A DNA stretch of 64,000 bases from Ptychodera flava (lineage: Eukaryota; Hemichordata; Enteropneusta; Ptychoderidae), in assembly GCF_041260155.1 (NCBI RefSeq), contig NC_091944.1, forward strand, positions 28,090,332-28,154,331, given 5' to 3'. This document shows positions 39,148 to 51,830 of this stretch, piece by piece. The stretch's first letter is position 1. Each line of letters begins with the position of its first letter. The position numbers and the translations under genes are program-made. A model generated the notes under the pieces. The model did not search any database. It saw only the letters and a list, made by a program, of their open reading frames with translations, and was not told the origin of the DNA.

Positions 39148-39519
39148 TTTATGAGACAGAAATTTATGGTCGAGTTATTTCAAACAGTTCAAACGGTGAG
39201 GATTTCCGTTATGCAAAGAGCTGTGTGTCCTTTCCCTCCTCCCTGCAGGTTTCTGCAATTCAGCTAAGTCGTGACTGAGAATTTACAGAGAATACGTAAG
39301 GTTGTCATGTCTTAAAGTAAACTACAGTAACTTCCCATGTTATTCTTTCATGAATATGACTTTGTTTGTGTACCGTCTATTTACTGTCTGTTCTGTGCTG
39401 TTTTGTGGCTATGTTTACAACTATTGTCTTACGAATTTGACCTACTGTCATTGGATTATGGATTGGTATGATTGCGATTATTTTATTCATACATTTATAA
39501 TCTAAACAGTTTTTCCACC

Positions 39520-39587
<68 letters not shown>

Positions 39588-39608
39588 CAACCACTTTATT
39601 TTATATAT

Positions 39609-39653
<45 letters not shown>

Positions 39654-39670
39654 CACATACATGTATATCA
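39148..39670. repeat. Junction between duplication units with (TA)n tracts
   Basis: TA tracts lie at about 39523-39585 and 39603-39655, separated by TTTTCAACCACTTTATTTTA. Similarity to unit 2 ends just before this (at about 39147) and block Y of unit 2 begins just after it. The flanking short open frames look non-coding. Confidence 0.7.
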
Positions 39671-40126
39671 GTCGTGATAGCATTGAAGGATGGCATGAAA
39701 GTGAGTTGCTGATTTTCATGTTTGATGAACTTTACTAGGGATAAATATCTAGATTCACTTGATCAAAGTTGATTAAATCTGTCATGTCCTTTGAAGATGA
39801 ACATTTTTTCAATACAAAACTATATCCGTACATTTAGATATGTTTGACAATTGATATGATTGTACTTCTATAGAATATGGTGACTAGAAGGACATTTGTG
39901 TACAGGAAATTTGATTTTTGAATTTCACCCACAAGTGTCGTTTCACTATACGTTGTAGTCTGCGGCATAAACTATGAACGATTTGTTTTCAGTTGTGCAT
40001 TTGTATGTGTTTTTTACAGTTGATGTAAATTTAATCTCTTAAAATAAGGTGATTAGTAGTGCTTAGGTGTGCAACAAGAATGATGTTGAAATTTCATCAA
40101 AAGATGTCAGTGTGTTACAACTTTTC

Positions 40127-42742
40127 CCCACACAGAAACTGGCCTGGTTGGGATTACGACACATCCACTTATTCTACTGTACAAGATGTTTTTTCCATAA
40201 ATGTTAGGTCAGCCTAGTGTTTTTCACATCTTTCCCGGAACGTGTACCTGGTTGGTGATGGTAGCTGTTCTAACGATTTCAAATCATATGTAGGTCATCC
40301 AATCCCACCACCGCTGCCAACAGTGTTAGAACAGTATAAGACACGGGACACCCAATGTTCGTGGGAACTATCTCCCAAGCAAACTGCTGGTTAGACAGCT
40401 ATGATAATTGAGACATGTTCAAATTATGATAATTGTAGAATTTTGTATTTTAAGGAATTGGTTTTAGTTTTTCTTTTTGGGGTGTCGTTACCACTTAAAT
40501 AGTTTTCTAGGCACTAGCGCCTTCTGCTCTTGTGCAAATGTGGTTGGAAAGGCTATTTTTGCACCAATTCTTTTCTCAGAGTTAATGTCAAATTTCAAGT
40601 GTTAGAATCAAGATATTTAGTTCAAATTTTCAGGATAACTCCCTTAGTTAATATTTTCTCCAAAGAATATAAAAATTGTATATTTTCAGCCATGATTTTG
40701 AAATATGACACCAGTAAATATTAAAATTTAATTTTTCATATTTTTTACATATTTGAATTTAAATAATTGGATAGTATTAATATTACCAAATTATTTATAA
40801 ATATGTTGACACTATTTATTGTAAGATTTGTACGGCAGGACTTGTAAATAAATTTGTTTTTATGATTTTACATGGGTTTATATATCAAAAAAGTATTAAA
40901 AATTCTTTCAAATTTCAAAATGTGATTTTTCAAAAAGTACTTCAAATGCAGGAAAATTGTGCCGTACAAATCTTATCTGTAACCTTGTTAATAGGCTGTA
41001 AAAATCCCATGTCCATATCTCATTTCAAAGTTGGATTAAATTGGTATACAATTATGTAGGAAAACTATTATTCTGTCAAAAATGTTGAAAACAAGCCATA
41101 TTTGCACCCCTCTTTTGAAGTCATAGAGCAGTTGTTTTGGTTAATCTCACTTTTGACACCTCTTTGACACTCAAAGAATCTAAAAATGCATTTACAATAG
41201 CAGTCACTCACTCTGAATGCCAGCACCGCCTTGTCAAACTTTCCTGAAAAACAGCAAATAATGACTTTCCCTTTTCAAACATTTTATTAAAAGCTAGGGG
41301 ACCTCTACCATAGTTAATACACTAAGGACTCCCCAACTTCTTCTTATTTGGTCAGTTTTTCAGAAGTTTTAACAGGCTATAACTCTGCAATGCCTTTGTG
41401 CCCAAATGTCTAGTTTTTTTTATTCCACAGAGAATGTTGACTACTTTTATATTTTAATAGTTTTGTTGAAATTTATAACTGACGCTCTAGCCTTTCCAAC
41501 CACCTTAAAAGCTTTCAAGTAGGCCAATTTTCCATCTGTTGAAATGAATTTTGACAGAATTGTAGACACCGCCAAGATAAATAAGGCTAAACATACGTTT
41601 TAGAAATTTCTCAATAAATTTTGAGATATGGCAGGAATAGGAATTAAAATTGTACGAAATTACAAAGTAGACTTTTTGCCATTTCAAAACAGTGTTTGTT
41701 TCACGGCTGACCACATCCATGCCCGGGACTGTGAAGGAGTGTGTCAAGTATCACTGTGTAAAATTTCAGGGGATTTTTAGCGACTTTGGAGTGGCTCAAT
41801 CTTTTCAAAACCATGCTGTGCTAATCTGCATATCTATGACGTCACGCGTTCCATGACCGGCAACCATGCGTCTGCTTGGTTTGAGTGCCTTGGTTTTGCA
41901 TCTTCGGGTCAATAAGTGCACAAAAGCTCTAATTTTCGTGGATTTGACAAATTTTCCTTAGCAACCGTTGCCTAGATACTTGAATCCTTCGGTATCGCCT
42001 TCAAGGGTTGATTCCGGAGTTTCAAGATCTCATGGAATTACGTGGAATTACGGGGATTCTGGCATTTCCAGGAAACCTGTTCGTACGTATATGAAGAGAG
42101 TACGTTGGCAGGGAGGTACAATAATGATAGTGTCCTTGTAGCGTTTCTTATGATATCTACATTACGTTTGAACCAACAACAGTTATGTTCGTTGAATTTT
42201 GTTGGTCAACAAAAACGTGACTTATAAGCATAAACAACAATACAAACAACAGCAACCAGATGTCTGGGTATCCTGTGGTTGACCTAGCTGTGGAAACGCA
42301 CCTATCCATGGCGGGGTAGCCTGCGTCCAAGCGGGTCATATATAGGTTAACCTGTATCCGTGGCGGGTTGACCTTTTAATGACCCGCACAGAAGCAGGCC
42401 ACCCCGCTGCGCTGCATTTAGTCATGGAGCTACCTACCACATAGCTCTGCATGGCAGGCTGTGTGTTAGCTGTTACCGGCGTTATACGGCCTGTATAACG
42501 CCGGTAACACACAGCCCTGCCATGCAGAGCTACCTACCACACTCTATTATTTAGTGCTGCGAAGGTGAGACACCATCCAATCTGATTAAAATCAGATGTA
42601 GAGTACGGAGACGTCTATACTTACGCGGTAATCACTTGCTGTCGCCTCTCACTACCAGTGAGGCAGCAGCTGGTAGCTGGTGTGGAACTCCCCCCCCCCC
42701 CAATCCTCTTCCACAGACTTTCACCCTTTCCTGAAAATATAT
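40127..42742. other. 2.6 kb present only in unit 2, no gene
   Basis: It lies exactly between blocks Y and X, which abut in unit 1. It has inverted fragments such as TGGTTGGAAAGGCTA (40540) versus TAGCCTTTCCAACCA (about 41490), and TAAGATTTGTACGGC versus GCCGTACAAATCTTA. A segment at about 42110-42285 recurs inverted at about 61470-61645. No transposase or coding frame was recognised, so the nature of the insertion is unknown. Confidence 0.5.
42442..42531. repeat. Long palindrome, ~45 bp arms
   Basis: TAGCTCTGCATGGCAGG-GCTGTGTGTTA-CCGGCGTTATAC on the left is mirrored by GTATAACGCCGG-TAACACACAGCC-CTGCCATGCAGAGCTA on the right, with an extra GCTGTTA in the left arm and almost no loop. GAGCTACCTACCACA-type direct repeats flank both sides. 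GGCGTTATACGGCC is shared with the foldback at 43679-44062, so the two may be related. Confidence 0.8.
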
Positions 42743-42895
42743 CATACCGGGTTGATCCTATTTTTGACACGGTGCAAGACATAAACATAACTTACCGTGT
42801 AAGTGGAGGATTGTAGCAAAGTTGCCCTCGTTGTTCTATATCAAACACGAAAACGATCATATGATGTATTGCGCATGCGTCTCTGGTTATCACTA

Positions 42896-45406
42896 ATGAG
42901 CGTTCAGTATATGGCCGGTCCAACCCGGCAAAGTCTTCCTGTGCATCAGTCAAAATATGTGAACACCCCCGGCCCATTGCCCCTTCATAAAATTGATGAC
43001 CCCCCACCTGTTTAAGATGACAAACATTTTATGACCCCCCTCCTATTGCTGCTGCGTTTATGTGTCAACAGACTTGGATCAAGTCAAGTATTTGTTCAGT
43101 TGTTGTACATATAATGTACATATGGTGTACTCTTCAACAGGCATTGAATCAAAACCTACATGGCCATTTCCGTGATCCCTTCTTGGGCCACACAGCCTAG
43201 TATTTCTATATGGCAAAATAAAATAAAATAAAAATATATTGTGCTGTTCCAATAACATGGTTTTCAAAAATAGGGTAGACAATACCAAATAACAAACGCG
43301 TGATTTGAAGGTTTTTTTCTGTTTCTTTTACTTCAGTGTTAACGTAGCAAATCTTCAAAATTTGTAAAAAGAAATTAATATCCTACGTGCACAATACATT
43401 AACATCCGTTGACGAGAGAAATCCCGTGCAATTCCTCTCTATTTGATCTCTAACAATACTGGCGCCACGAAATACCAGCACGGCAGCATGGTCTTTCTCG
43501 TTTACACATTTAAAAAATCACCCAATAACTGTTTCTTATGGAGGTAATCTGCGTACCACCCCACGTTTTATTGTATTTCAACCACTTGTAACATTTTGCT
43601 GTGGTTATCATTTTAATTTATTCATGGCGTGGTTTTGAAACAAAATAATTGTAGCAAGCCACGCATGCGCAAGTGATAGCCCTGCGTACAGGTCTGTGTG
43701 TTCCCGGCGTTATACGGCCTCCACCACAGCCCTGCAACGGTCCATAGAGATAACTGGCGAGATTCAAAATGGCGATCTCCATGGGTAAACAACTTGTCGA
43801 GTATGTTATGCTTCAGAAAACGAGCAGTTTTGGACGTTAGGAGAAGTTAATCGCATCTTTTCTGGGGTCGGTTAGGAGGTAAAGGTAGGCAGGGAAAGGA
43901 TTTTGCCCCGATAGAGCAGAATTTCGGCCAAAAAGACAGTCTTTTCGTTGCGGTCCGGATCTGGACCGCATTGTCGCCAGTCATCTCCATAGACCGTTGC
44001 AGGGCTGTGGTGGAGGCCGTATCACGCCGGGAACACACAGACCTGAACGCAGGGCTGGGGCTAGTGATAATTTATACTTTTATATCCTTTCTTACGTCGT
44101 TAAAATCAAAGTATTGTCTTATCATATTATTTATGACGTCGATATCCGACATAGCCAAGATGCTGTATAAATGGATTGACTAACTTATAGGGATATACGT
44201 TTTTACTCGGAGACGAACTCAGACACCAACACGCGGATACAGGACTAACAGATGTATCAGCGGCTAGGCCGTGAGGCCCAGCCAGGGTTCCGTATTTAAT
44301 AAACAAGTTCAAGTTCTACGTCAACAGTCGCCCCAAGTTCCAGCTTCTTTTCTTTTGATGTGACAGTTCCAGCTCCTTTCCATAAGTTATGACACAGCTC
44401 TAAAAAGTTCAGGGTCGGCAGGTTAAAAATAGAATAGGTCGGGTTATCAGAACAGCACAATTTTTTTGTTCGGCCTAAGATATACGTCTACCAGGTTGAT
44501 TGAAAACCCTGTAACATTCAACCACATTTCCACCAAACCTCACTTCCAAGGGAAATTGGGCATTTTAAAAATCGAAGCATTTTTTTCAGAGGAAAATGTT
44601 GCATTTGGAATTCCCCATATCTCCACAAATGCCAGGACATACGGTCATGAAGTAGTCAAATAGCCAATTTACAGGCCAAGGTACCCACCTTTTCTATATG
44701 GTAAGGAGAAGCCAAGTGTGCTACGGTAAAAGTGCCAGTATATAAACATATTTTATATTTATTTTAAGATATATTTATTTTAAGAGTTATTATAAAAAAG
44801 GTACTTTTATATTTTTTCCTTATTGCTAAGTGACATAAAAAGAAAGTCATTGGAACTTCTCATTGATACAGTATTCCAGTCTTCGTGTTTACTTCTCCAG
44901 ATACGTTTTGTACATCTCTTTCCTGAAAACTGGTCAGATATTAACAGCAGTGTCTGCAACATCAAAAGGGGTAACCTTACGATGCATGCCAGCTTTCAGT
45001 TTAACATAGTAGGTTGCACCTAATCATTGCCTTACCTTCAGCCAAAGCCTGATAAGATTGTTCATTGCCATCAGAGAGCTAAATTCACAAGAAGACAAGC
45101 CTACATTGAGTTCGCAAGGCAAACTGTTCATGTGACAGATAATTATACTTTATTCAGATTTACGGTGAAATCATCATTCAGAGAGTGAAATCATGCAGAT
45201 AATCTTTATTTCCCAGAATATTTTTGAACACTGAAACTGCTTTTTGAAGGGATGGATACTTATGACAATCAAGTGAATCCCCTCCCTTGAGCTGTTTGAA
45301 AAGTACATCACCATCCCCCCCTCCCTTTTTGTAATTTTCAAATTTAAGGTGACTCCCCTCCTCTGGACTTTGCCGCACCACCCCGGCCATTATAACTGAA
45401 CGCTCG
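42896..45406. mobile_element. 2.5 kb element with GAGCGTTCAG-type ends (X block, unit 2)
   Basis: Duplicate of 27239-29827. The left end is TGAGCGTTCAGTATATGGCC and the inverted right end GAGCGTTCAGTTATAATGGC. It carries the 384 bp foldback insertion and lacks the acidic coding-like fragment. Confidence 0.5.
43679..44062. mobile_element. 384 bp foldback element with 7 bp target duplication
   Basis: Inverted ends of about 85 bp, near-identical (left GCCCTGCGTACAGGTCTGTG, inverted right GCCCTGCGTTCAGGTCTGTG). AGTGATA directly flanks it at 43672-43678 and 44063-44069. The empty site in unit 1 reads GCAAGTGATAATTTG near 28510 with a single AGTGATA. There is no transposase. The family is uncertain; a hAT-like origin (usual 8 bp duplication) is only a guess. 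Confidence 0.85.
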
Positions 45407-45829
45407 CGCGAAGTGCAGTGTCGTCGCGCTGACGCAAGCGAGACTATTTTTTGTAACGTAAGTCTTCGCAACTTCCATCGGAGTGAGATGGAAGCGGACC
45501 ATGCACTTTGTAAACGCCCCTGTAAGACTCAAAATCATGCAACAGTAAAATGTTAAGATCGGAAACAAACTTCAGTGGTGTATTTCTATTTATAAACTCA
45601 TGTAAGGCTACGAATATTGAGACAATATGTCGCTGATTTTACTGGGTGCAGACACTGTGAACATGGAGCTACTAAAAGAGTAGCAAATGTGGTTTGATCG
45701 CGCGCGGTCACGTTAGTTGTTCACAAATGCTATGTACATTACAGCAATAAAATATCACTGAATAATCAACATAGTATATATATTTAGGCCAGCAACAAGC
45801 ACAGTGCCTCACACAAAAAGCCGATGTGA

Positions 45830-46990
45830 ACTGAATGAGCTCACGTGTTTTAAAACAAGTTCATTAATAGTAGTACGCTTCATAGAACAATCAGATCTTT
45901 GTTATTTCATTTATGTGGCAGGTCTCATCAACTTTCGCACAGTACTCACAGAGTTAAATCACTAATTACAAAACTTTACTTAATATGCGAATGAGGTGTT
46001 TATTAAATTGACACTGCTCAATGCTCCATGGGACAATTATATATCTATCAGATCAACATATGTAGCACGTTTCATCAAATTTAATGCTGTCATTTGGGAG
46101 TAATATCACTAATAACAAAGTTAATTAAATATGTAAATGAACTTCAATTAACTTGAAACTACTCAATACTTCTTGGAACAATTAGATATCTCTCAGATCA
46201 ATATTTGTAGCACGTTTCATCAAATTTACTGCATTTATTTTGGAGTTAAATGACTAATTACAAAACTTCATAAAATATGCAAAAGAGCTATTTATTAATT
46301 TGACACTGCCCAATGCTTCTCAGTACAATAAGATGTGTATCAGATCAATATCGTACCAGGTTTCATTGAATTAGTTGCCGTAATTTCAGAGTTATATACC
46401 TAATTGCAAAGTTCATTCAATATGCAGATGAACCCTTAATTAACTTCACACCACTAAGTGTTTTACACCACAGTTAGATATCTATCGGATCAGTATCTGC
46501 AGCAAATTTCATCAAATTTGGTGTTATATGACTAATAACAAAACTTCATAAAATATGCAGATGAGCTATTTATTAACTTGACACTGCCAAATGCTTCTGA
46601 GTATAATTAGATATCTATCATATCAACACTGTTGCATGTCTCATCAAATTTGGTGCAGGAATTTCAGAGTTATTTCACTTCTCACAAAAGTTCATTAAGT
46701 ATGCAAATGAGCAGATAATTGACACCACACTCACAGTATCATCATGATGTTCTGAGATTGTCATCTGCGAAAAGTTTCATGAAATTTTGTGCAGTATTTC
46801 TTGATGTATGTTGGCACTGTCATTACCGCCTCCAGAGGGAAACCATTGTACGGAAAAAAATGATATTGCATAACTTCATTAATATGCAAGCCACACTAAA
46901 CAAAATCTAATCAGGTCTTGCAAGTAGCATATGGTACCTGTGTACCAAATCTGACTTGAATCTGTTCAGGCGTTTTTGAGTTATCGTGTA
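45830..46990. repeat. Tandem ~147 bp units, longer copy with tail (unit 2)
   Basis: Same repeat as 30290-31262, here continuing through extra sequence to GTTTTTGAGTTATCGTGTAA and an (ACAG)n tract at about 46990-47030. The combination of a tandem core, a conserved tail and an ACAG microsatellite resembles Helitron-like interspersed elements (HINE, pearl) of marine invertebrates (inference). Unit 1 is cut off after TCATGAAATTTTGT. Confidence 0.7.
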
Positions 46991-46991
46991 A

Positions 46992-47034
<43 letters not shown>

Positions 47035-47066
47035 CACGGACACACAAGTGGCTAAAATATATATAC

Positions 47067-47147
<81 letters not shown>

Positions 47148-47905
47148 TGTATATATATATATATTTATATATACATGTGTGTATACATTCGTTTGTTTAT
47201 TTGTTAGCATGTTTGTTATTTATTCAATGTTTTATGATATTGTATATTTGTTTGTTTATCTGTTTGTTTATGTTTGTGTTTTTTTTTATTTATGTATTTG
47301 TAAGCTTGTATGTATGTTTGTTTATTTTTGGTTTGTTTTGGTTGTTTATTTATTTATTTGTTTGTTTGTTTGTTTGTCTGATTTTCCTTGCCCCCGTGAT
47401 TTAACTTAGATTAATAGACCTTTTATTGCGTGTTAGATTTGGTAAGTGAGTATGCTTATGACAGATCGGCCGCCATTTTAACAAACGGCAATATTGCAAA
47501 CATTGTAATCAACCCGTAACTTAGTGCGGCGTTCTCGGATATTTTGAACGGGGAACCCCCTCACGAGCATGCGCAACGCGACGACCACTGCACTTTAAAA
47601 ATCGATGAAGTTAAGGGTTTGTCTTTTTTTTGCTATCGTATAACCGTCTTTTTTTCTGCGGTTCTCCGCTCACTACATCAACACGATCACATGATGTATT
47701 GCGCAAGCGTTCCACGATCATTTAGTAATATGAATTTTAGGCGAAGATGGGACCTGGAAATTCTTATTTCTCTACCAAAACAAACAGCATGTTCATACAT
47801 ACTAACATTTTAGGTAATTGCCCATATCCATTCAAATGTAACAGCATACGATGGAACTCTTGGAAATTATATCAACACATATACGCCAACTCCACGCATT
47901 AAGCT
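46991..47905. repeat. ACAG, (TA)n and T-rich low-complexity stretch
   Basis: An ACAG tract is followed by (TA)n at about 47069-47165, then degenerate TTTG/TATT-rich DNA to about 47385. Long open frames here arise only from the repeats. The remaining bases to 47905 hold no gene and are the left flank of the LTR element. Confidence 0.7.
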
Positions 47906-48486
47906 TGTTATGTAGGTCATTTCCCCCCACACTCATCATGACCTGAGTTCAATTAGTCTAGAACATTCTCAAGGTCACTGCCCTTAATGACCTCACAACC
48001 TTGAATTCAATTAGTCATGTTTGGAATGTTCTGGAAAGTTGATTAGTTGTGTAAGAGAGATAATTTTAGAACAGTAATTAGCATGTCAATAAAAGTTCTA
48101 GATTGTTCTTATATGCTTATGTAAACACATGAGTATAAATACTGGGACAGCAGGCTTGCAGTCAGACTTTTGGGATCGTGTCTCTTGTGTGTTACTAAAC
48201 TCCAGCAGTAGTCATTCTCAAGACTTTTCAAGACCTTCACTGCCAACGCTGGATTTATACTGTGGACTTTGTGCAGCTTCAAGCCTGCAAGGACTGTTCA
48301 TTCATCCAACTGACTGTTACAACTCTGAGACTGGAGCTTTGCCGTCCAGCTGAGATAAGTAGTCTGTACACTTTTAAAGCTTGTACTCTATCCCTGACTT
48401 AGCAATTAGTTTTATTTTCGTAATAAATTTTGTTTAAACGTTAACTGCTGAGTTCACCCTTTTGTTCGTTTTCTCTGCACGTAACA
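47906..48486 (+). repeat. 5' LTR with promoter and poly(A) signal
   Basis: A TATAAATA box lies at 48134-48141 and AATAAA at 48422-48427, so U3, R and U5 can be placed roughly around them. It starts TG and ends CA. The 4 bp direct repeat AGCT flanks the element; a 5 bp AAGCT is possible if the LTR ends one base earlier. Confidence 0.92.
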
Positions 48487-48489
48487 AAT

Positions 48490-48507
48490 TGGGGGCTCGT
48501 CCGGGAT
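48490..48507 (+). other. Primer binding site, tRNA-Pro type
   Basis: TGGGGGCTCGTCCGGGAT, three bases after the 5' LTR, is the exact complement of the 3' end of animal tRNA-Pro including CCA. It is used to prime minus-strand DNA synthesis. Confidence 0.92.
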
Positions 48508-48588
48508 ACGAATATTTTGAGCCGTTTGACAACATTTTGCCTACCTTTTCAAAACTACTTTACACTGTGAACTCAGCGAAATTTAATC

Positions 48589-50080
48589 ATGGCGGAATTC
48601 AAGCCAGACGAATTTATGGAGGACCTTGATCAGGACACATTTAATTCCCTCAGAAAAGACAACCTCATAGCACTGGCAAATTTCCTTAAAGTAGAAGTCA
48701 AAAGATCTATGCGCAAGCGAGAGATACAGTTCAAGATTGCAAAACATTTAGTTAATTCTGGCCATTTTGAGGAGTCTGCCTTAAAAGATTATGAGCCTGA
48801 GTCCTCCTTCGAACTCAAAAAATTAGAATTAGAAATACAGGCAGATTTGGAGCTTAAGAAATTGGAATTAGAAAAGGAAAAATTACAAATGAAAGAAAAA
48901 GAATTGCAAATGGAAGAAAGACAGAAAGAAAAAGAAAGGCAGGAAAGATTAGAAATGGAAGAAAGACAGAGAGAAAAAGAATTGCGATTAGAAGAACAGC
49001 GATTACAGGTAGAAATAAAACGTTTAGAGCTTGGACAGTCAGGAAAATTCTTCCCTTCAGACAAGTTTGACATCACTAAGCATTTCAGGTTAGTTCCCCC
49101 TTTCCAAGAAAAGGATGTTGACAAATATTTTCTCCATTTTGAGAAATTGCTCAGAGAGTCTGAATTGGCCTAAGGAGTCCTGGTCTATGCTTTTGCAGAG
49201 TGCTTTGGTGGGTAAAGCCAGAGAAATTTACATTCAGTTGTCAGTAGAGCAGGCTTCAAATTATGATTCTGTGAAGGAATTAATTCTCAAGGGCTATGAG
49301 TTGGTGCCTGAAGCTTACCGTCAGAAATTTAGGGATTGTGAGAAGGTGAAGGATCAAACTTATGTTGAATTTGCTCGAACAAAAGAACAACTGTTTGATC
49401 GTTGGTGTTCTTCTGAAAAGGTCAGTCAGAATTATGACAAATTACGACAACTTGTTTTGATTGAGGAATTTAAAAGGTGTATCCGGAGTGACATCAAGAC
49501 GTTTATCAATGAACAAAAGGCAGATACATTGGAGGTTGCTGCACGTTTGGCCGATGATTATTCATTGACCCACAAATCTTCATTTCTCAGCAAACCATCC
49601 CAGTCCTTTTCATACAGAAACAATGCAGGTAAATTTAACTCGTCCTTTTCATCCAAGAATTTTTCAAAGGACAGTAGGAAATCAAATGACAACAGTTCAC
49701 AGAGTTCAAGTAACACTCCCACATCATCAGATCCCAAGTCTCAATCTCCTTCTGACAAACAGTTTGGTACACTTTCTTGTAATTATTGTAAGAAAGACGG
49801 CCATTTAATGTCAGATTGTTTCAAATTGAAAAGAAAACGTGAAGGTCAAAGTGGTCAAAGTGGATCTAAGCCCACCGGCTTTATTTCTTCATCAACTCAA
49901 TTAGAGTCTAATAATGTGTGCAACACATTTTCTGAGGTTAAACCCCTCTTATCCCCAATTAATGAGGTCAAGGTCAATTCTTCTCAAGATAGCATTATGG
50001 GTATTTTCGAGCCATTTATTCATAATGGTTTTATATCACTTTCTAGTGATTCTCTTCCGCTACCCCTGTCAAAATTTTAA
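48589..50080 (+). pseudogene. gag: Gag of the Gmr1-like element (frameshifted)
   Basis: It starts MAEFKPDEFMEDLDQ, followed by a SAP-like helical segment (residues about 15-60), a long Glu/Lys-rich coiled coil (about 75-150) and the start of a SCAN-like capsid region. A frameshift near 49150, consistent with one extra base, moves the frame; capsid continues (ESWSMLLQSALVGKAREIY) to a CCHC zinc knuckle CNYCKKDGHLMSDC at 49778-49819. The frame then ends at 50080, where a second shift, consistent with two extra bases near 50055, separates gag from protease. In the intact family gag and pol may form one frame. Confidence 0.85.
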
Positions 50081-50082
50081 GA

Positions 50083-50825
50083 GATACCGGGGCTTCCCAG
50101 TCTCTTTTGTTGGCAGATACCCTGCCGTTTCTGAAAAGTCATTTTCAGGTTCTAAAGTTCTTATTAAGGGGGTAGATTGTAATGACTACATTCCTGTTCC
50201 TCTCCATAATGTCTATTTGTCTTCGGACTTTGTTTCTGGACCTGTGACTTTAGGTATTAGGCCTTTTTTGCCTTTTGAAGGGATTCACCTTCTTCTTGGA
50301 AACGACCTTGCTGGGGACAAGGTCATTACTAATCCACTTGTGACTGATAATCCTACTTTAGATCAGGATCCAGAGCCAATTGAACAAGAAATACCCGATT
50401 TATTTCCTTCATGTGCTATTACTCGAGCCATGTCAAAGAAAACTTCCGAGAATCAAAATACTCTCAAAAATAATGTCACAGATGTTGACTTAAATGACAC
50501 CTTTCTCAGTCAGGTGTTTGACACGGATCATTCCGTTATCCCTCGTGGATTTGAAACTTCCAGTAAAACTTCTGCGGACCAAAGTCAGACATTTTCTAGA
50601 TCAAATCTCATTGCAGAACAACACAAAGACCCAGATATTTTGTCTTTGTTTGACAGGGTAGATGATGAAGGTAAAACTTCAGATAGCTCTGTTTCCTATT
50701 ATACAAAATCTGGTATTCTCATGCGTAAATGGAGACCTCCAGACGTTTTGGTTGATGACGATTGGGCTATAAAACATCAAATTGTGGTTCCAAAGCCCTA
50801 CCGTGCTGAAATATTGCGCCTGGCC
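50083..50825 (+). pseudogene. pro: Aspartic protease and linker of the Gmr1-like element
   Basis: The active-site motif DTGAS is encoded at 50083-50097. The frame shifts again near 50125; the downstream part continues with a protease-like segment ending around GIHLLLGNDLAG (about 50281-50316), the region of the second conserved protease block. A linker of about 150 residues leads to integrase. Function in this copy is lost by the shift. Confidence 0.8.
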
Positions 50826-51830
50826 ATGAAACCCCCTGGGCTGGTCACTTAGGAGTCAGGAAAACTTATCATAAAATTCTCAGTCACTTTTATTGGCCTA
50901 ATCTCAGGCAGGATGTAGCACATTTCTGTAAAACTTGTCACACATGTCAAATGGTAGGAAAGCCAAATCAGACCATTCCAAAGGCCCCTTTACAGCCAAT
51001 TCCTGCATTTCAAGAACCATTTAGTAGGATACTCATAGACTGTGTTGGGCCCCTACCAAAAACAAGATCAGGAAATGAGTACATGCTGACAATAATGTGT
51101 ACATCAACTCGGTTCCCAGAAGCCATACCACTGAGAAATATAAAGACAAAGACTATAGTGAAAGCTTTAGTCAAATTTTTCACTTTATTTGGCCTCCCTA
51201 AATGTGTCCAGTCCGATCAAGGCTCCAACTTTATGTCTGGAATTTTTCAACAAGTAATGGATCAGCTAGGCATTAAACAGTATAGGTCATCCGCCTATCA
51301 TCCAGAAAGTCAGGGTGCTCTTGAGCGATTTCATCAAACTTTGAAAAACATGATTAGACCTACTGTTTTGACACAGAGAAACAGTGGGATGAAGGAATTC
51401 ATTTTCTGCTCTTTGCTGTTAGAGAGTCAATTCAGGAGTCTCTTGGTTTTAGCCCATTTGAGCTTGTATTTGGACATACAGTCCGTGGCCCACTTAAGCT
51501 CGTTAAAGAGAAATTCCTATCAGACGATGATGATTGTCTGAATATTTTGCAATATGTGTCAGATTTTCGTACAAAACTCTCTAAAGCATGTGAATTAGCC
51601 AGAGAAAATCTTGAGTCATCTCAGCAGTCAATGAAAACCAAATACGATAAAAACACCTCAAAACGGAAGTTTGAACCAGGTCAAAAAGTTCTTGTTCTAC
51701 TTCCGGTTCCTGGCAAACCACTCCATGCTCGTTACTTTGGGCCATACCTAATTGATAAGAAATTGAGTGATTTAAATTACATCATAATAACACCTGACAG
51801 GCGAAAACAAAACAGCTATGTCACATAAAT
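50826..51830 (+). pseudogene. int: Integrase of the Gmr1-like element
   Basis: The zinc-binding region has GHLGVRKTYHKI and FCKTCHTCQ (HHCC type); its first His lies at a frameshift near 50826. The DDE core is complete: Asp at 51038-51040, Asp at 51215-51217 and Glu at 51323-51325, with 35 residues between the last two. A further frameshift lies near 51385, after which FSPFELVFGHTVRGPLKL is read in another frame. The C-terminal part has YFGPYLI, a GPY/F module. One more shift near 51810 leads into the RT frame. Confidence 0.88.

Noticed and set aside
47179..47409. Hydrophobic open frame that looks like a membrane protein
   Set aside because: It comes from T-rich degenerate TTTG/TATT repeats next to a TA tract, which encode Phe, Leu, Tyr and Val by composition.
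48129..48353. Open frame repeated at 53751-53981
   Set aside because: It lies wholly within the two LTRs, so the repetition is due to LTR identity and not to a gene.
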